Positions 46,370 to 55,661 of a stretch of DNA of 64,000 nucleotides are shown piece by piece (position 1 is the first letter of the stretch; each line of letters opens with the position of its first letter). This DNA is from Bradyrhizobium ivorense (lineage in GTDB: Bacteria; Pseudomonadota; Alphaproteobacteria; Rhizobiales; Xanthobacteraceae), in assembly GCF_900696085.1 (NCBI RefSeq), contig NZ_CAADFC020000010.1, positions 1 to 64,000 of the forward strand, given 5' to 3'. The translations under genes and the position numbers were made by a program. The notes beneath the pieces are model-generated. The model had not been told where the DNA came from and ran no database searches. It was given only the letters and a program-made list of their open reading frames with translations.

Positions 46370-47952
46370 CCCCGCAGATCAGCTGGATCTAGCAAAGATG
46401 CACAATGAGGGCTTCTTGTGCCGTCGAAGCCGGTCGCACTGTAGCGAATGGTTCCAGACACGTCGTGAACCACACATCTGGGATACGATTGGTGTATGTA
46501 AGATACGACGCGACAGCTTATTTGAGCTGCTTCCGAAAATCGCAGGTCGTACCCGCTGCAGCTGAAGGGGATGCTTCACCGCGGGAGGCATAGCCGGTAC
46601 GTAGAAGACGACCATTTTCGGCCGACTTGAAGGCGCCCCGGCCCTGCAGCATGGATCGCTTATTGTCGCTCTTCCACTCGATGCCGGCGCCTACGACTAC
46701 GGCACGCCTGTTGCTAGGGCATGATGAGCAATCCGCTTCGAGCATAGTCGTCGCGTAAGAGAGCAGACGGCATTGTTCTGCTCGATGCGAATAAAGTCGA
46801 CAGGAACGTTTTTGCTATTGGCATGATGCGTAGGTTCGTACCAGCCTTCAATGTACGGTGGACGAATTATGATGTCATCGAACTACAGGAATGCCGCGCC
46901 TCTAAGACAAGCAAAAAGGCGATTATCAGGTCGATCGACCTGGATTGCACAATCGTGCATCGTGAGATGGCCGACATCTATCCCGTCAAGACTAATTGTC
47001 TTCGCTGTGGCATCCACCGCGATGCCTCTTCATCTCGCCTATCCGAAAACGCGCGCCCCGGTCGTTGAAGCCGGTTGCTTGCATGTCGCCAATTGCCCTC
47101 AAGGCATCTTCTCCCGGATGACATCCTTGTCCTCCCAGATGGCGGCGATGCGATATCGCGATCACCCGTGAACTGCCTTCTTCATTGATGATTCTTGGAT
47201 AGGTGGGGACCCGAAGCAGGTCACGGGTTCATGCATCGCTTTTGCGCAATGCTGAAATTTCCAAAAACCCTTTTGCGGCACGTGCCGTCGTCTATCTAAC
47301 GCGCAAGTCCCAGATCAAAAATCCGCCGGGGCTCATCACAAGGACGCCATTCCAATGTTCGCCAGTCTCATGCAGCAGTCGATTGAAGTCTCCCCTCATT
47401 GCGAACGCGCCACCCCAACAGCCAAGGGCCGAGATTCAAATCGTTGAGTTAACTGCTGTAATCTGGACAAGACGGGTCTTCGCCCGTGGATGCTGCTAAA
47501 CAATTAAATTGCTCCATGCGGACGATTCAGAAACCCTATTCTGACAAGTGGTAACAACATTCGGCAGACTGCTCAACGAGATCGGTCTATTTCTTCGTCG
47601 CTTGTCGATTGCCTCTCGTTGAGGAACGCATTTGAGATCGCATGCTCTTGCCGTTCTGCACGCTTGCGCCACTTCTCTAGAGAGTTCGCGCGCTTCGGCG
47701 TGGCCTCACGCGTTTACCTCCTTCGATGACGACAAAAACACGCACCGCCCTCGGTTGAGGTCCACGCGCGCGATCAGCCGAAATGGGCCGCCCCTGAGGG
47801 CCGCAGTTGAAGTGCTCCGAACGCCTCAGGTTCGTTGCGAGGCCCGTCTATGCAGACGTTGCCGCGCACCTTTCATGCATGTCGGAAAGAACCGCTAAAA
47901 GAGCGCGACGAACTCGGCGCCGGATAGGAACAAGAAACGGCCCGCCCCCTGC
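46370..47952. other. 1.6-kb non-coding stretch
   Basis: One of the longest gaps in the window. Many short frames exist on both strands (for example 46823-47068), but none shows a known motif or a convincing ribosome site. It may be decayed coding DNA. Confidence 0.4.
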
Positions 47953-48813
47953 TCAGTGTAGCACCGTCTGCCCATTCTTGACGACCGTAGCCCGACGCTC
48001 TCTTACGCAAGCTTCGAATGAGATCGAATTACCGTCTTTCCAAAGGTTGACGGTAACAACTTCTCCCGGGAATACGGGCGCCGAAAAACGGGCGCGATGA
48101 CGATGAAAAGCAGACGGGTCGTAGTCGGCATAGCTCTGCAGGACGGCTCTGCAGGTGAGCCCATACGTGCACATTCCGTGCAGAATGGGGCGTGAAAAAC
48201 CGGCTCGACAGGCGAACTCCGGATCACTGTGCAGAGGGTTTCGGTCGCCGGAAAGACGATAGATCAGGGCTTGGTCAGGTCGGGTCGGGATATCGAGTGA
48301 TCTATCCGGTGCTCGGCCGGGCACTTGGTGCGGCTCGGGCATCCCCTCCGATGGCCCGCCAAAGCCGCCATCACCTCTCGCGAAGGTCGACGAAAGGATT
48401 GTGACGATCTTGTCGCCGTCCCGCTCTCTGACCACCACCTCGTTCTGAATGATCGCGCCTTTCTCCTTACCCTTGTCATAAATTCCTCTCACACGGGCGT
48501 CCGCCATCACGTTCGCTGCGGCGGGCATCGGCTTGTGAAACGTAATGTCACGTTCGCCGTCAACAACCATGACGCGGTTGAGGTTAATGGCTCCGGGGCG
48601 TGCGCCCCAAACGCACACCGAAGCAAAGGTCGGGATCACCTTTAATGGCTTCGACGTTGCAAACGCTTCGTTGACAAATTGTAGCTCCTCCTCCTTCAAG
48701 GGATCTGACCCCATGCCCACTCCAAGCGCATAGAGCATTACCTCCCTGTCAGTCCAGGAATAGCGAGCCCCACAGGTCCGTAAGTTTAGTGCAGCGGGAT
48801 AGTCGAGCGGCAT
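47953..48813 (-). CDS. MaoC-like (R)-specific enoyl-CoA hydratase, double hotdog
   Basis: This 286-residue protein has two hotdog domains. The C-terminal one carries the hydratase-2 motif YRLSGDRNPLHSDPEFA, followed by GFSRPILHGMCTYG, containing the catalytic Asp and His. It adds water to a 2-enoyl-CoA. The N-terminal half (WTDREVMLYALGVGMG) is like peroxisomal MFE2/steroid side-chain hydratases. I chose the ATG at 48813, where the family homology begins (MPLDYPAAL) and AAAGG precedes. It could follow the acyl-CoA dehydrogenases in one beta-oxidation-type route, although it is 15 kb away. The KamA gene lies 120 nt upstream. Confidence 0.88.
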   Translation of the reverse strand: MPLDYPAALNLRTCGARYSWTDREVMLYALGVGMGSDPLKEEELQFVNEAFATSKPLKVIPTFASVCVWGARPGAINLNRVMVVDGERDITFHKPMPAAANVMADARVRGIYDKGKEKGAIIQNEVVVRERDGDKIVTILSSTFARGDGGFGGPSEGMPEPHQVPGRAPDRSLDIPTRPDQALIYRLSGDRNPLHSDPEFACRAGFSRPILHGMCTYGLTCRAVLQSYADYDPSAFHRHRARFSAPVFPGEVVTVNLWKDGNSISFEACVRERRATVVKNGQTVLH

Positions 48814-48933
48814 CCGAGCCTTTCTACAGTTGAGACCAGGGCGCCGCCCGCGGCTCACCTTGAATGCGCTTCGTGGGGCGGCGGGCGTACCGCACTCGCT
48901 CCGAGCCCGTGGGCTGAAGCGCGTGCGTTAGAT

Positions 48934-50028
48934 TCATTGTTCGGGCAGATCATCAAGCCAGCAGGCTGTCGCGACGTGCGGTCGTGAAAATATCTTCCCG
49001 ATCTTCTCGGTAACTTTATTCTGGTGGTAGCGCATATACACCCGGCTATCCTGGCCTAAGTCCAGAATCTCTATTTTTCCTGTGTAATGGGACATGATGT
49101 ACTTAAATGTCTTCTCGATCCCGCTCAGACGTTGGTTGATGCCGCGTACAATCTCTATTCCCCGCCTAAGTGGGACTTGGAAGTGCGACGCACCTTTCAC
49201 GGGCCTCCCCTGAAATAAGTAGTAAGGTCGCACTCCGATTTCGTGGCATTTGGCGAAGGTCGCGGCCAATATCTCGGGATCGTCGTTGACTTTGGCGAGA
49301 AGCACGGACTGATTAAGGAATTGCACGCCCTGTGCGCGCAAGGCGAGAATTTTGTCTTCCGCGTCCGATGAGATCTCACCTACGTGATCGAAATGCGCGA
49401 CGATGATTGGGGTTTTACCCGCCTTGTGGATACGCTGGAATAAGGCCGGTAGAGCGAGATCCGCAAACCGCCTTGGCTCATAGGCCAGCATTTTTGTGCC
49501 AAATCTGATGGAATTCAAATGGTTGATTGGCAGCAGGTGGTCAACGATCTTGTTCAGTTTGGCAGTGCTGAGCACGAACGGGTCACCTCCGGAAAGAAGG
49601 ACGTTCGTCATCTCAGGATGGCGCGCAATATATTGCGCGGCCTGACCGAACTCCGGTGCGATTTCATCCGAAACCTTGCCCACAATGCGCTTGCGAAAAC
49701 AGTAACGGCAATATGAGCCGCAGCGTTCCGTCACCAGCAATAAACCGGTTTGGGCGTACTTGTGCTGGAGTCCCGGCACGACCGTGTTGTCGTGCTCGCC
49801 GCTCGTATCCAAAGTGCCCGGACTCTCGAACTCCTCGACTGAGGGCTCGACAACGTATTTCAGCTGATCGTAGTAACCGCTTTTGATAATTTGTTCGCGA
49901 TAAAACTTTGTGACATGATAAGGCGTGATGTTGTTGGCCTGCAGTTCATTCTCGCTAACCACGCGCGTTTCTTCAATCAACTTCAACACGTGTGCTCTGC
50001 AATCCAGCGGATTAGCTGTGGTTTCCAT
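48934..50028 (-). CDS. KamA family radical SAM protein (lysine 2,3-aminomutase-related)
   Basis: This 364-residue radical SAM protein has its cluster motif CGSYCRYC at Cys103, Cys107 and Cys110, followed by FRKR as in lysine 2,3-aminomutases. VLLSGGDPF and YYLFQGRPVKGASHFQVPL are also family blocks. Classical lysine 2,3-aminomutase anchors PLP through a lysine in a late glycine-rich PGGGGK motif. Here the corresponding part has only HYTGKIEIL, so PLP binding or the substrate may differ. It belongs to the KamA-like side branch whose reactions are unknown. GAGG precedes the ATG at 50028. It is probably co-transcribed with the MaoC gene 120 nt downstream. Confidence 0.85.
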   Translation of the reverse strand: METTANPLDCRAHVLKLIEETRVVSENELQANNITPYHVTKFYREQIIKSGYYDQLKYVVEPSVEEFESPGTLDTSGEHDNTVVPGLQHKYAQTGLLLVTERCGSYCRYCFRKRIVGKVSDEIAPEFGQAAQYIARHPEMTNVLLSGGDPFVLSTAKLNKIVDHLLPINHLNSIRFGTKMLAYEPRRFADLALPALFQRIHKAGKTPIIVAHFDHVGEISSDAEDKILALRAQGVQFLNQSVLLAKVNDDPEILAATFAKCHEIGVRPYYLFQGRPVKGASHFQVPLRRGIEIVRGINQRLSGIEKTFKYIMSHYTGKIEILDLGQDSRVYMRYHQNKVTEKIGKIFSRPHVATACWLDDLPEQ

Positions 50029-50572
50029 TGCCGCACCTCGTGTGCCCTATCATCGCGTTTGATTCAATCGATCTTTCTCGTCTACAATACAGCATCAACA
50101 GTGGATCGATACCTACCTGGTGTGGTGAGGGCTATCGGGCTCGAGAGTTGATGAAGGCGCACCGGTACTCGCCTGATGTCGGCGCGCCGAGGTTAGCGGC
50201 GCGACCGCGAACCTAAGTCGCAGCCATGAGAGCGTGTTGAGATCGACTTGCATCCCAAGGGATAGCCAAATCAGGCGAACCGTGACTCGCCCTCAAGGCG
50301 CGGAGGAGGCTGGTGGGGTGACGCATCGGCGGCTCCTCCGATTTGGGTGAGCGAGGCCGTGGTTCAGGGCGGTTTTTCAGGCGGCACGAATGTTCCGGGA
50401 TCGGTATCGCGAGCGCGATCTATTGGGGGCGAGGTTCGCGGAAACGCGCCGCACAGCAGCTTTGCCGACCGGCACGGACCGACGTTCCGCGCTGAAGCGG
50501 CACCGGGATTGTCTCCTGGAACCGCGGGGTAGCTGACGGGTCGTTAAGCCTGGGCCGGTGTCAGCCCACGCG
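50029..50572. other. intergenic region, partly IS-derived
   Basis: About 540 bases without a gene. The part from about 50370 may be further decayed sequence of the IS630 remnant that becomes recognisable at 50573. Confidence 0.35.
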
Positions 50573-50875
50573 CCATCGGCGATGCGCCGAACGGTCAGCC
50601 ACATTCCTTGCGCCTCACCTGCAAAGGGCTGACCGCATCTTTCGTGCGCGACGGGCGATCAACGGTATCGTTTCGGCGAAGAGGGCGCCTGCCTCGTCGC
50701 AGGCGCGGGCCTACTCTCGTGCCGCCCTACAGCCCCGATCTCAAGCCAGAGATGGCATTCGCCAACCCAAAGAACTGTTGCAGCAGACCCGGGCAGAACC
50801 GCGGCGCCCTCTGGATCTCATACTCCTGAAGAATGTGCCAGCTACGTCCGTCATTGCGGATACAATCCGCTTTGA
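50573..50875 (+). pseudogene. IS630 family transposase remnant
   Basis: Pieces of an IS630 C-terminus lie in different frames. One is APNGQPHSLRLTCKGLTA. A second is VPPYSPDLKPEMAFANPK, the conserved motif near the catalytic Glu, here with altered residues. The third is PEECASYVRHCGYNPL followed by a stop, the typical protein end. At least one frameshift and internal loss have killed it. It is a different IS630 subtype from the intact element at 33597-34761. Confidence 0.75.
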
Positions 50876-51067
50876 TCGGACAGGCTCCAGCGAACCGCGC
50901 AGCATGCCTAAGGTATGCGACCAGCGCGCCAAAAGAAGCAGATTGCCCGCGCCGGTTAGCCGGTCCTGCCGGGATAAGCTCGAAGGCGCGGTTCCGCTCG
51001 ACATTGCAGGGCCACAACTTAGTCTTGGACCGTCGGCGTCTTACGAAAACCGGACGTGCGCACACCG

Positions 51068-51982
51068 TTAGGCAGCCTCAGCGGCTCGTGATTTCAGCCT
51101 CTTGATGTGCGGTACGCCAGCGCCAATGGCAAGCTGGTCCATGGCCCAATGAGGACTGCCAATCTTCTTGACGGGATACGTCTCAATCGCGCGATTGTCC
51201 CAGATTGCGACGTCGCCTGATTTCCAATTCCAGCACAGGGTGTTCTGGGAGGCGGTGAGATAGGATTGCAGAAGTTCGAACAGCCTTTGGCTGGGATAGC
51301 GCTGCAGGCCGACAAAGTTCTGCACGGAACGACCGAGCGAGAGCATGCGTTCGCCAGTCTCGGGATGAACACGAACGATCGGATAGGCCGTTTCGTAGAC
51401 CGTTCCGGTGGATACGTCCTCCAATGCCCTCCTGTCGGCTTCGGCGGCGCCGTCCGTCGCAGTGTGATCGAATGCAGAGAAGCGCACAGCCCAAAGGTTA
51501 TCGGCAAGCATCCGCAGCGGATCGGGAAGGTCAAGATAAGCGGCCACCGAGCTTGACCAAGCAATCTCCCCGCCAAAGGGCGGAATCGCTGCACCTCGCA
51601 GCACTGAAATTGCTCGGCGGGCAGCACTGAAGACGTCGGAGCTGAAGAGGTCATCACCGTTCATCTGATCAACATGATCGCAGGCGCCATCATGGAGCGT
51701 CTCCCGGCTTGTTAAGCCTCCCCTTGTGTCCAGCATTGTGGGATTGCGTATCAGCGAGCCAAGCCGGAGCACAAAGCGCTGTTGCTGGGCATCATCCAGA
51801 TGTCCCTGATCACGGAAGAAGATGATCTTGTGCTCAAGCAGCAGCCGGTTAATGGCTATGATGGCCTCGTCAGACAAATCGTCTGACAGCGTAATGTTCT
51901 TGATTTCGGTCCCGAGCCGGTCCGCATGCTTGACGATGTCTGCCCCCGGAATGACGGTTTCAACGGTCATTGTGCCACTCAT
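51068..51982 (-). CDS. TauD/TfdA paralogue with lost iron site (pseudoenzyme)
   Basis: This intact 304-residue frame is clearly homologous to the dioxygenase at 38387-39307 throughout (FFRDQ.HLDDA, VLRG..IPPFGG, TVYET, RVHPETGER, WDNRA). The iron triad is destroyed. FWHTDVTF has become LFSSDVFS, so His is replaced by Ser with Asp116 kept. The distal RATQHYAV has become RAIETYPV (His to Thr). The 2-oxoglutarate Arg pair in QHRVVRRAV has become PHWAMDQLA. It cannot bind Fe(II)/2-oxoglutarate normally. The conserved length and absence of stops suggest a very recent loss or a new non-catalytic role. Confidence 0.85.
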   Translation of the reverse strand: MSGTMTVETVIPGADIVKHADRLGTEIKNITLSDDLSDEAIIAINRLLLEHKIIFFRDQGHLDDAQQQRFVLRLGSLIRNPTMLDTRGGLTSRETLHDGACDHVDQMNGDDLFSSDVFSAARRAISVLRGAAIPPFGGEIAWSSSVAAYLDLPDPLRMLADNLWAVRFSAFDHTATDGAAEADRRALEDVSTGTVYETAYPIVRVHPETGERMLSLGRSVQNFVGLQRYPSQRLFELLQSYLTASQNTLCWNWKSGDVAIWDNRAIETYPVKKIGSPHWAMDQLAIGAGVPHIKRLKSRAAEAA

Positions 51983-53717
51983 GACGGCGCCTTTCTCTGT
52001 GGATGTCTAAACAAACTCCGTGTTTGTTGGTCACGTCTGGCGATAAACGCGACAAAGCCCTCTTGATGACACACATGCGAGTTGTCTAAGGGACGGGTGA
52101 CCCACACCGCGCAAGTAGCCGGGTGAATCTTGTTACAGACCACCATCATCTTAGAATCTGACTCCTTCTGCGTGCGGACACAGCCAGTGCCGCTCCATGG
52201 AAGGGCACTCGCATATAGCGCCACCAGATCGATTTTGCAGCCTCGTCGGCGTTCCAAATCATAGACGCAATCCATGTCCAGTCCATGAAACGAAACCAGC
52301 TTTCTTTTCGATCTTGAGTAACGTTCGCCTCGTCTCCGAACTCGTCCTTGGAAAATCCTCGAAAAACGATTGCGTCGTCACCTCACGCGACCGGCACGGC
52401 CTCATCCGCACGACAAGAATCGAAACTCGTTCGCGGCCGGCGCTCGCGTAGCGGATATGACAGGACGCCCGGCTTCAGCAAACTTACTCTATCTCCGAGA
52501 GTATTTTCCATATACAACTACTTACGAGAGCTTTCAATCACTTCCTCGCGACTTGGAGTTGTCCAATGGCCTTCGTCTTTCGTCGGCTGGTTTTTGGGTT
52601 GCTCTTCTTGCCGAGCAGGAAAGCCGCGTAAAAGTTGAACGCTGCAACTCCCATTGTAGCTAAACAACGGACTCAATCCCTCGATTTGCGAAATCTGCGC
52701 GCGTCACGGAATGCAGGTCGTCCGCGCTGTGACGTGCGCTTTTGCTCTGTCCAGAGGCGGAGATATTCCTCACGGAACGCAGATTGCTTTGGCTTCCTGG
52801 CAGTTGACCGCACAGAATAGAGACAGAGCGCGGACCGCGCAGAAATACCGTCACGCACCGAGACAATGCAGCGACTTCGCGCTCTCACATTGCAAGCCGA
52901 ACTTTTTGGGCAGGCTATTTTATCCCTATTGGCAGCACGACGCCGAGGGCCGCGTCGGATCTAAGATCATAAGCAGGGATCCATCTTCCTAATGATCGCC
53001 CTGTCTTCGTCTCCTCCAGCAACTGTAAGGCGCGTAAGGATGATCACACACGCACCAAAACTGCGCGATTTCAGAGAAAGACGATGAAAGAATGCACTAG
53101 CTGCATAACAACGCGCCCACGCGGCCGAGCGGTCGTGTAAGATCCGCACCATCGCAACAAAGCCGCTTTCAAAAAGCTGACGTTCGTCACAGGCCGCAGG
53201 CGACTCCGTTCAGGCTTACTTGCATGAAAGCTGCTTGTAAGCGGCTCGCGCCGGACGAAGTTTGGGGTCTTGCTGGTCCGCCTGGCAGACCGTTCTCGCT
53301 GCCGCTTAAGACAAGGGCTTCTAACGGCGTTGCTGCTCGCAGCTTGGCTCTGACGATGAGGAAAAGACGCGGGCCAAAGCAGCGTTCAATTTGGGCGCTC
53401 TCATAAACTTGAACGACGCCCGTAATCTGCGGATGGCTGGCTCCTGCTGAAGCTCGGCGGAGTGGACGATGTCGCAGGAGGCCTGGGAATGACCTGGTGG
53501 GTGCTTCGGAGTGGGACTACTGACTTCGGTGAAGACGCAACCTATCTGGGACCTGGAAACCAATATGGCTCAACACTAAGCGGCAACAAGTTTTACCAGA
53601 ATATAGGCGCGATCTCCGGCAGTTAACGGCGGGCTGTTCGCGTCTGGTCCGCTCCGAGTGTTGCTGTGGCAATGACCTGGCCCTCGGTCGTTGACCGAAA
53701 AATGGAGGGAAGGTTGG
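51983..53717. other. 1.7-kb non-coding stretch with candidate tts box
   Basis: No supported gene. Minus-strand frames such as 52967-53152 and 51979-52275 have no recognisable motifs. The region carries a tts-box-like sequence at 53161-53181 and separates the TauD pseudoenzyme from the gibberellin-operon debris. Confidence 0.4.
53161..53181 (-). promoter_or_regulatory. candidate tts box (TtsI-type type III secretion promoter element)
   Basis: Read on the minus strand: GTCAGCTTTTTGAAAGCGGC. The rhizobial tts box begins GTCAGCTT-N-TCGAAAGCT. This sequence keeps GTCAGCTT, the spacer and GAAAGC, but the following CC-rich part is poor. The first frame downstream (53152 to 52967, 61 codons) is not a recognised effector, so it may be an orphaned box left after deletion. 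Confidence 0.38.
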
Positions 53718-53810
53718 ATGCGATCTAGAGTTCTTCTTTTGGTAGCCGCAACAATTTGCGCGCGTCGCGATGCAACCAAAGCGGCAGACCTCGAGCTGAG
53801 CCAGGAGTGA
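53718..53810 (+). CDS. very short frame with signal-peptide-like start, unrecognised
   Basis: Thirty codons, beginning MRSRVLLLVAATICARR, with GGAGGGAAGG just upstream as a ribosome site. The N-terminus looks like an export signal and the rest is too short for a mature domain. It is probably the surviving 5' end of a secreted-protein gene cut off by rearrangement. It could also be a chance frame. Confidence 0.3.
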   Translation: MRSRVLLLVAATICARRDATKAADLELSQE

Positions 53811-53906
53811 CACCGCCAACGGCGTTGTGAGAGGGTTGGCGGGCACGTCGGTGATGGGGGCGGTCGAACCTCCTTCATCCATCCCAGCGGTCAGTCGATC
53901 TGTGGC

Positions 53907-54183
53907 AATGCCGACAGGTTCGATGTCACCCGGCGGCACAATCCGCGCCTGTCGTTCGGCCGGGGACAGCATGTCTGTCTGGGCGCTGCGCTGGCGCGCC
54001 TGGAATTGCGAAGCGGCTTCCCGCGCTGTTCGGGCGGCTGGAGGATCTGGCGTTGACCATCGCCGCGGCGGACTTCGTCGACATGCCGTCTTGCGTCATC
54101 GGATACCCGCAGCGCGTGCCGGTCACCTTCCGCCCTCCATCGCTAGAGAGTGAAGCGCCACCATGCCCGAACAACATTTGCTG
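53907..54183 (+). pseudogene. CYP115-like cytochrome P450 remnant (gibberellin operon)
   Basis: The frame from about 53907 encodes [20 protein letters not shown], then [13 protein letters not shown], which contains the P450 haem loop F-x-x-G-x-H-x-C-x-G. After about 54017 a frameshift is needed to continue with [19 protein letters not shown], then YPQRVPVTFRPPS, the normal P450 C-terminus. The N-terminal four-fifths of the protein is missing. It lies directly upstream of, and overlaps, a CYP112 start. That is the position of the CYP115 gene, which is reduced to such a C-terminal stump in many rhizobial gibberellin operons. The CYP115 label rests on this position. Confidence 0.78.
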
Positions 54184-54405
54184 ACGGTGCCGATGTGGCG
54201 CGTCGATCAAATCGAGCCCTCGCCCGAGACGTTGACGCTACGCGGCAACGGTCCGATCCACCGCGTGCGCTTACCCGTCCGGGCACGCTGGTGGGTGATA
54301 GGCTACGACGAGGCCAAGGCGGTGCTGTCCGACGCGGCGTTCCGGCCCGCGGGAATGCCGCCGGCGGCATTCACCCCGGATTCGGTGATGCTCGGTTCGC
54401 CGGGC
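54163..54405 (+). pseudogene. CYP112 N-terminal fragment (gibberellin operon)
   Basis: The ATG at 54163 opens 81 codons matching the start of the CYP112 P450 of gibberellin biosynthesis: MWRVDQIEPSPETLTLRGNG, then IGYDEAKAVLSDAAFRPAGM, then AAFTPDSVMLGSPG. The match stops at 54405, where the frame continues into unrelated AbiEii toxin sequence. The remaining four-fifths of CYP112 and the downstream genes (CYP114, ferredoxin, SDR, CYP117, diterpene cyclases) are absent. The gibberellin pathway is therefore dead at this locus. The CYP112 assignment is from memory of rhizobial sequences and fits the position well. Confidence 0.8.
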
Positions 54406-54710
54406 GCGCGTATTCGTATCGTGATAGATATCGGTTACGGTGATGCGACGGAGCCAGTCCTCAACAAGATTGAGTTGGCGTCCCTGCTCGATAAGCCTGC
54501 TCCTAAGTTGCGAGCCTACCCACCTGAAGCCGTTATCGCCGAGAAGTAAGCGATGATCCATCTTGGCCTGGCCAACTCACGCTCAAGGATTTTTACGATA
54601 TTTGGGTGCTAGCCCGCACCTATGAGTTCAAAGGTGACGTCTTGCTCGCGCGATTAAAGCAACCTTCGAACGCAGGAAGACCGAGATTCCCGAAGAGCGG
54701 CCAGACGCCC
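54406..54710 (+). pseudogene. AbiEii/AbiGii nucleotidyltransferase toxin, C-terminal remnant
   Basis: Immediately after the CYP112 break the sequence encodes IRIVIDIGYGDAT, then LLDKPAPKLRAYPPEAVIAEK, a stop, AMIHLGLANSR, then in other frames LKDFYDIWVLARTYEFKGDV and AIKATFERRKTEIPEERPD. These blocks match, in order, the second half of AbiEii-type nucleotidyltransferase toxins of abortive-infection toxin-antitoxin systems. One in-frame stop (54547) and two frameshifts destroy it. No antitoxin gene is present. Confidence 0.78.
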
Positions 54711-55661
54711 TAACCAAGGCCTTGGCTCGGCGAGCAGATCCACGGACCGAGCTCATCACTGCCGGCGCCGTACCACATTTCGCAGGCCGGTCCCTCGCAG
54801 CAGCGTCCCTTAATTCCAGCCTCGCCCAGCGGTGCTCCGTGGGATTGGACGAGCGAGCAGGCACGCGGACCAGCCTCATCGGCGCCTCGCTGGGCTCCAC
54901 AGCCGAATCTACCGCTCGGGCTTCCTGCAACTCCAGCCAGCTTGAGCCAAGGCGCTTGGGATTGGCTCGGGCAACATATGCAAGAAGGTGGGTCACCGTC
55001 GTCCGTCAGGCCACGGTCGTCAAACATCTACAGCGGTCTCGATCCCCTGATTGATCTGGATCCACCCACACCGCAAGACTTGCGTGACGATGCACGTTCA
55101 GTGCCGGCGCCTGGATTTGGCGGAACGCCCTCGTTCGCTGGACCCTCAGGCGCCGTGCAGGGGCTGCGGGACATAGGGGCCATCGTTGGGCCGGACTGGC
55201 GCCACGGCTCCCAAGCGGCTGAAGACGTCTTGGTTGACGTCCTGGGCAACATCAATCTGCTGCCAACCCAGTTCGGGCCAAGTCAGTTTATGATCAACGA
55301 TGAGCGCTACTCGGCCACGTTCGGACCAGGAGGGCGCGGGGATGTCCGCCTGATTCATCACCCGCGCGCAAGCCAGCTAAACCAACCTGGGCCATCGGAA
55401 CCGCTCCATCAGCCCCCGCAGATGGTCGGAGCCAGTCAGCCTCGTGAAGGTGCGGTGGACCTTGGGTATCTGATCCGCGGCGGATGGGAGCACCGCGAAC
55501 GGTTCCTTCCGCCCTACCTTGTGCGCGTCCTCGAGGGCCAGCGCATCATGCCGGAGGCCGGACGCCCGACCTATTTCGACATCCGCGGCGTGCCTTACAG
55601 GGGCGAGTTGATCGAAAGCGAGGGGCGCCGGCGCGTTCGCATTCATCCTGAGCTTGGTTGA
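54711..55661 (+). pseudogene. C-terminal fragment of repeat-containing type III effector-like protein
   Basis: The frame is open from 54714 to 55661 (315 codons), but its upstream end is the junction with the toxin remnant. The first ATG with context is far inside, and a TTG at 54942 is the only formal start before it. The N-terminal part is made of degenerate repeats of about 39-41 residues with W-x-x-x-Q cores: PWLGEQIHGP, PWDWTSEQARGP and AWDWLGQHMQ. Then follows a segment with LIDLDPPTPQDLRDDA, resembling the DLN-type (EAR-like) repeats of Bradyrhizobium effectors such as NopD, from memory. The tail ends PTYFDIRGVPYRGELI. No protease domain is present. It was probably once part of a larger secreted protein. 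Confidence 0.6.

Noticed and set aside
50029..50046. GGGCAC-N5-GTGC near the KamA start
   Set aside because: It overlaps the ribosome-binding site and both boxes deviate from consensus.
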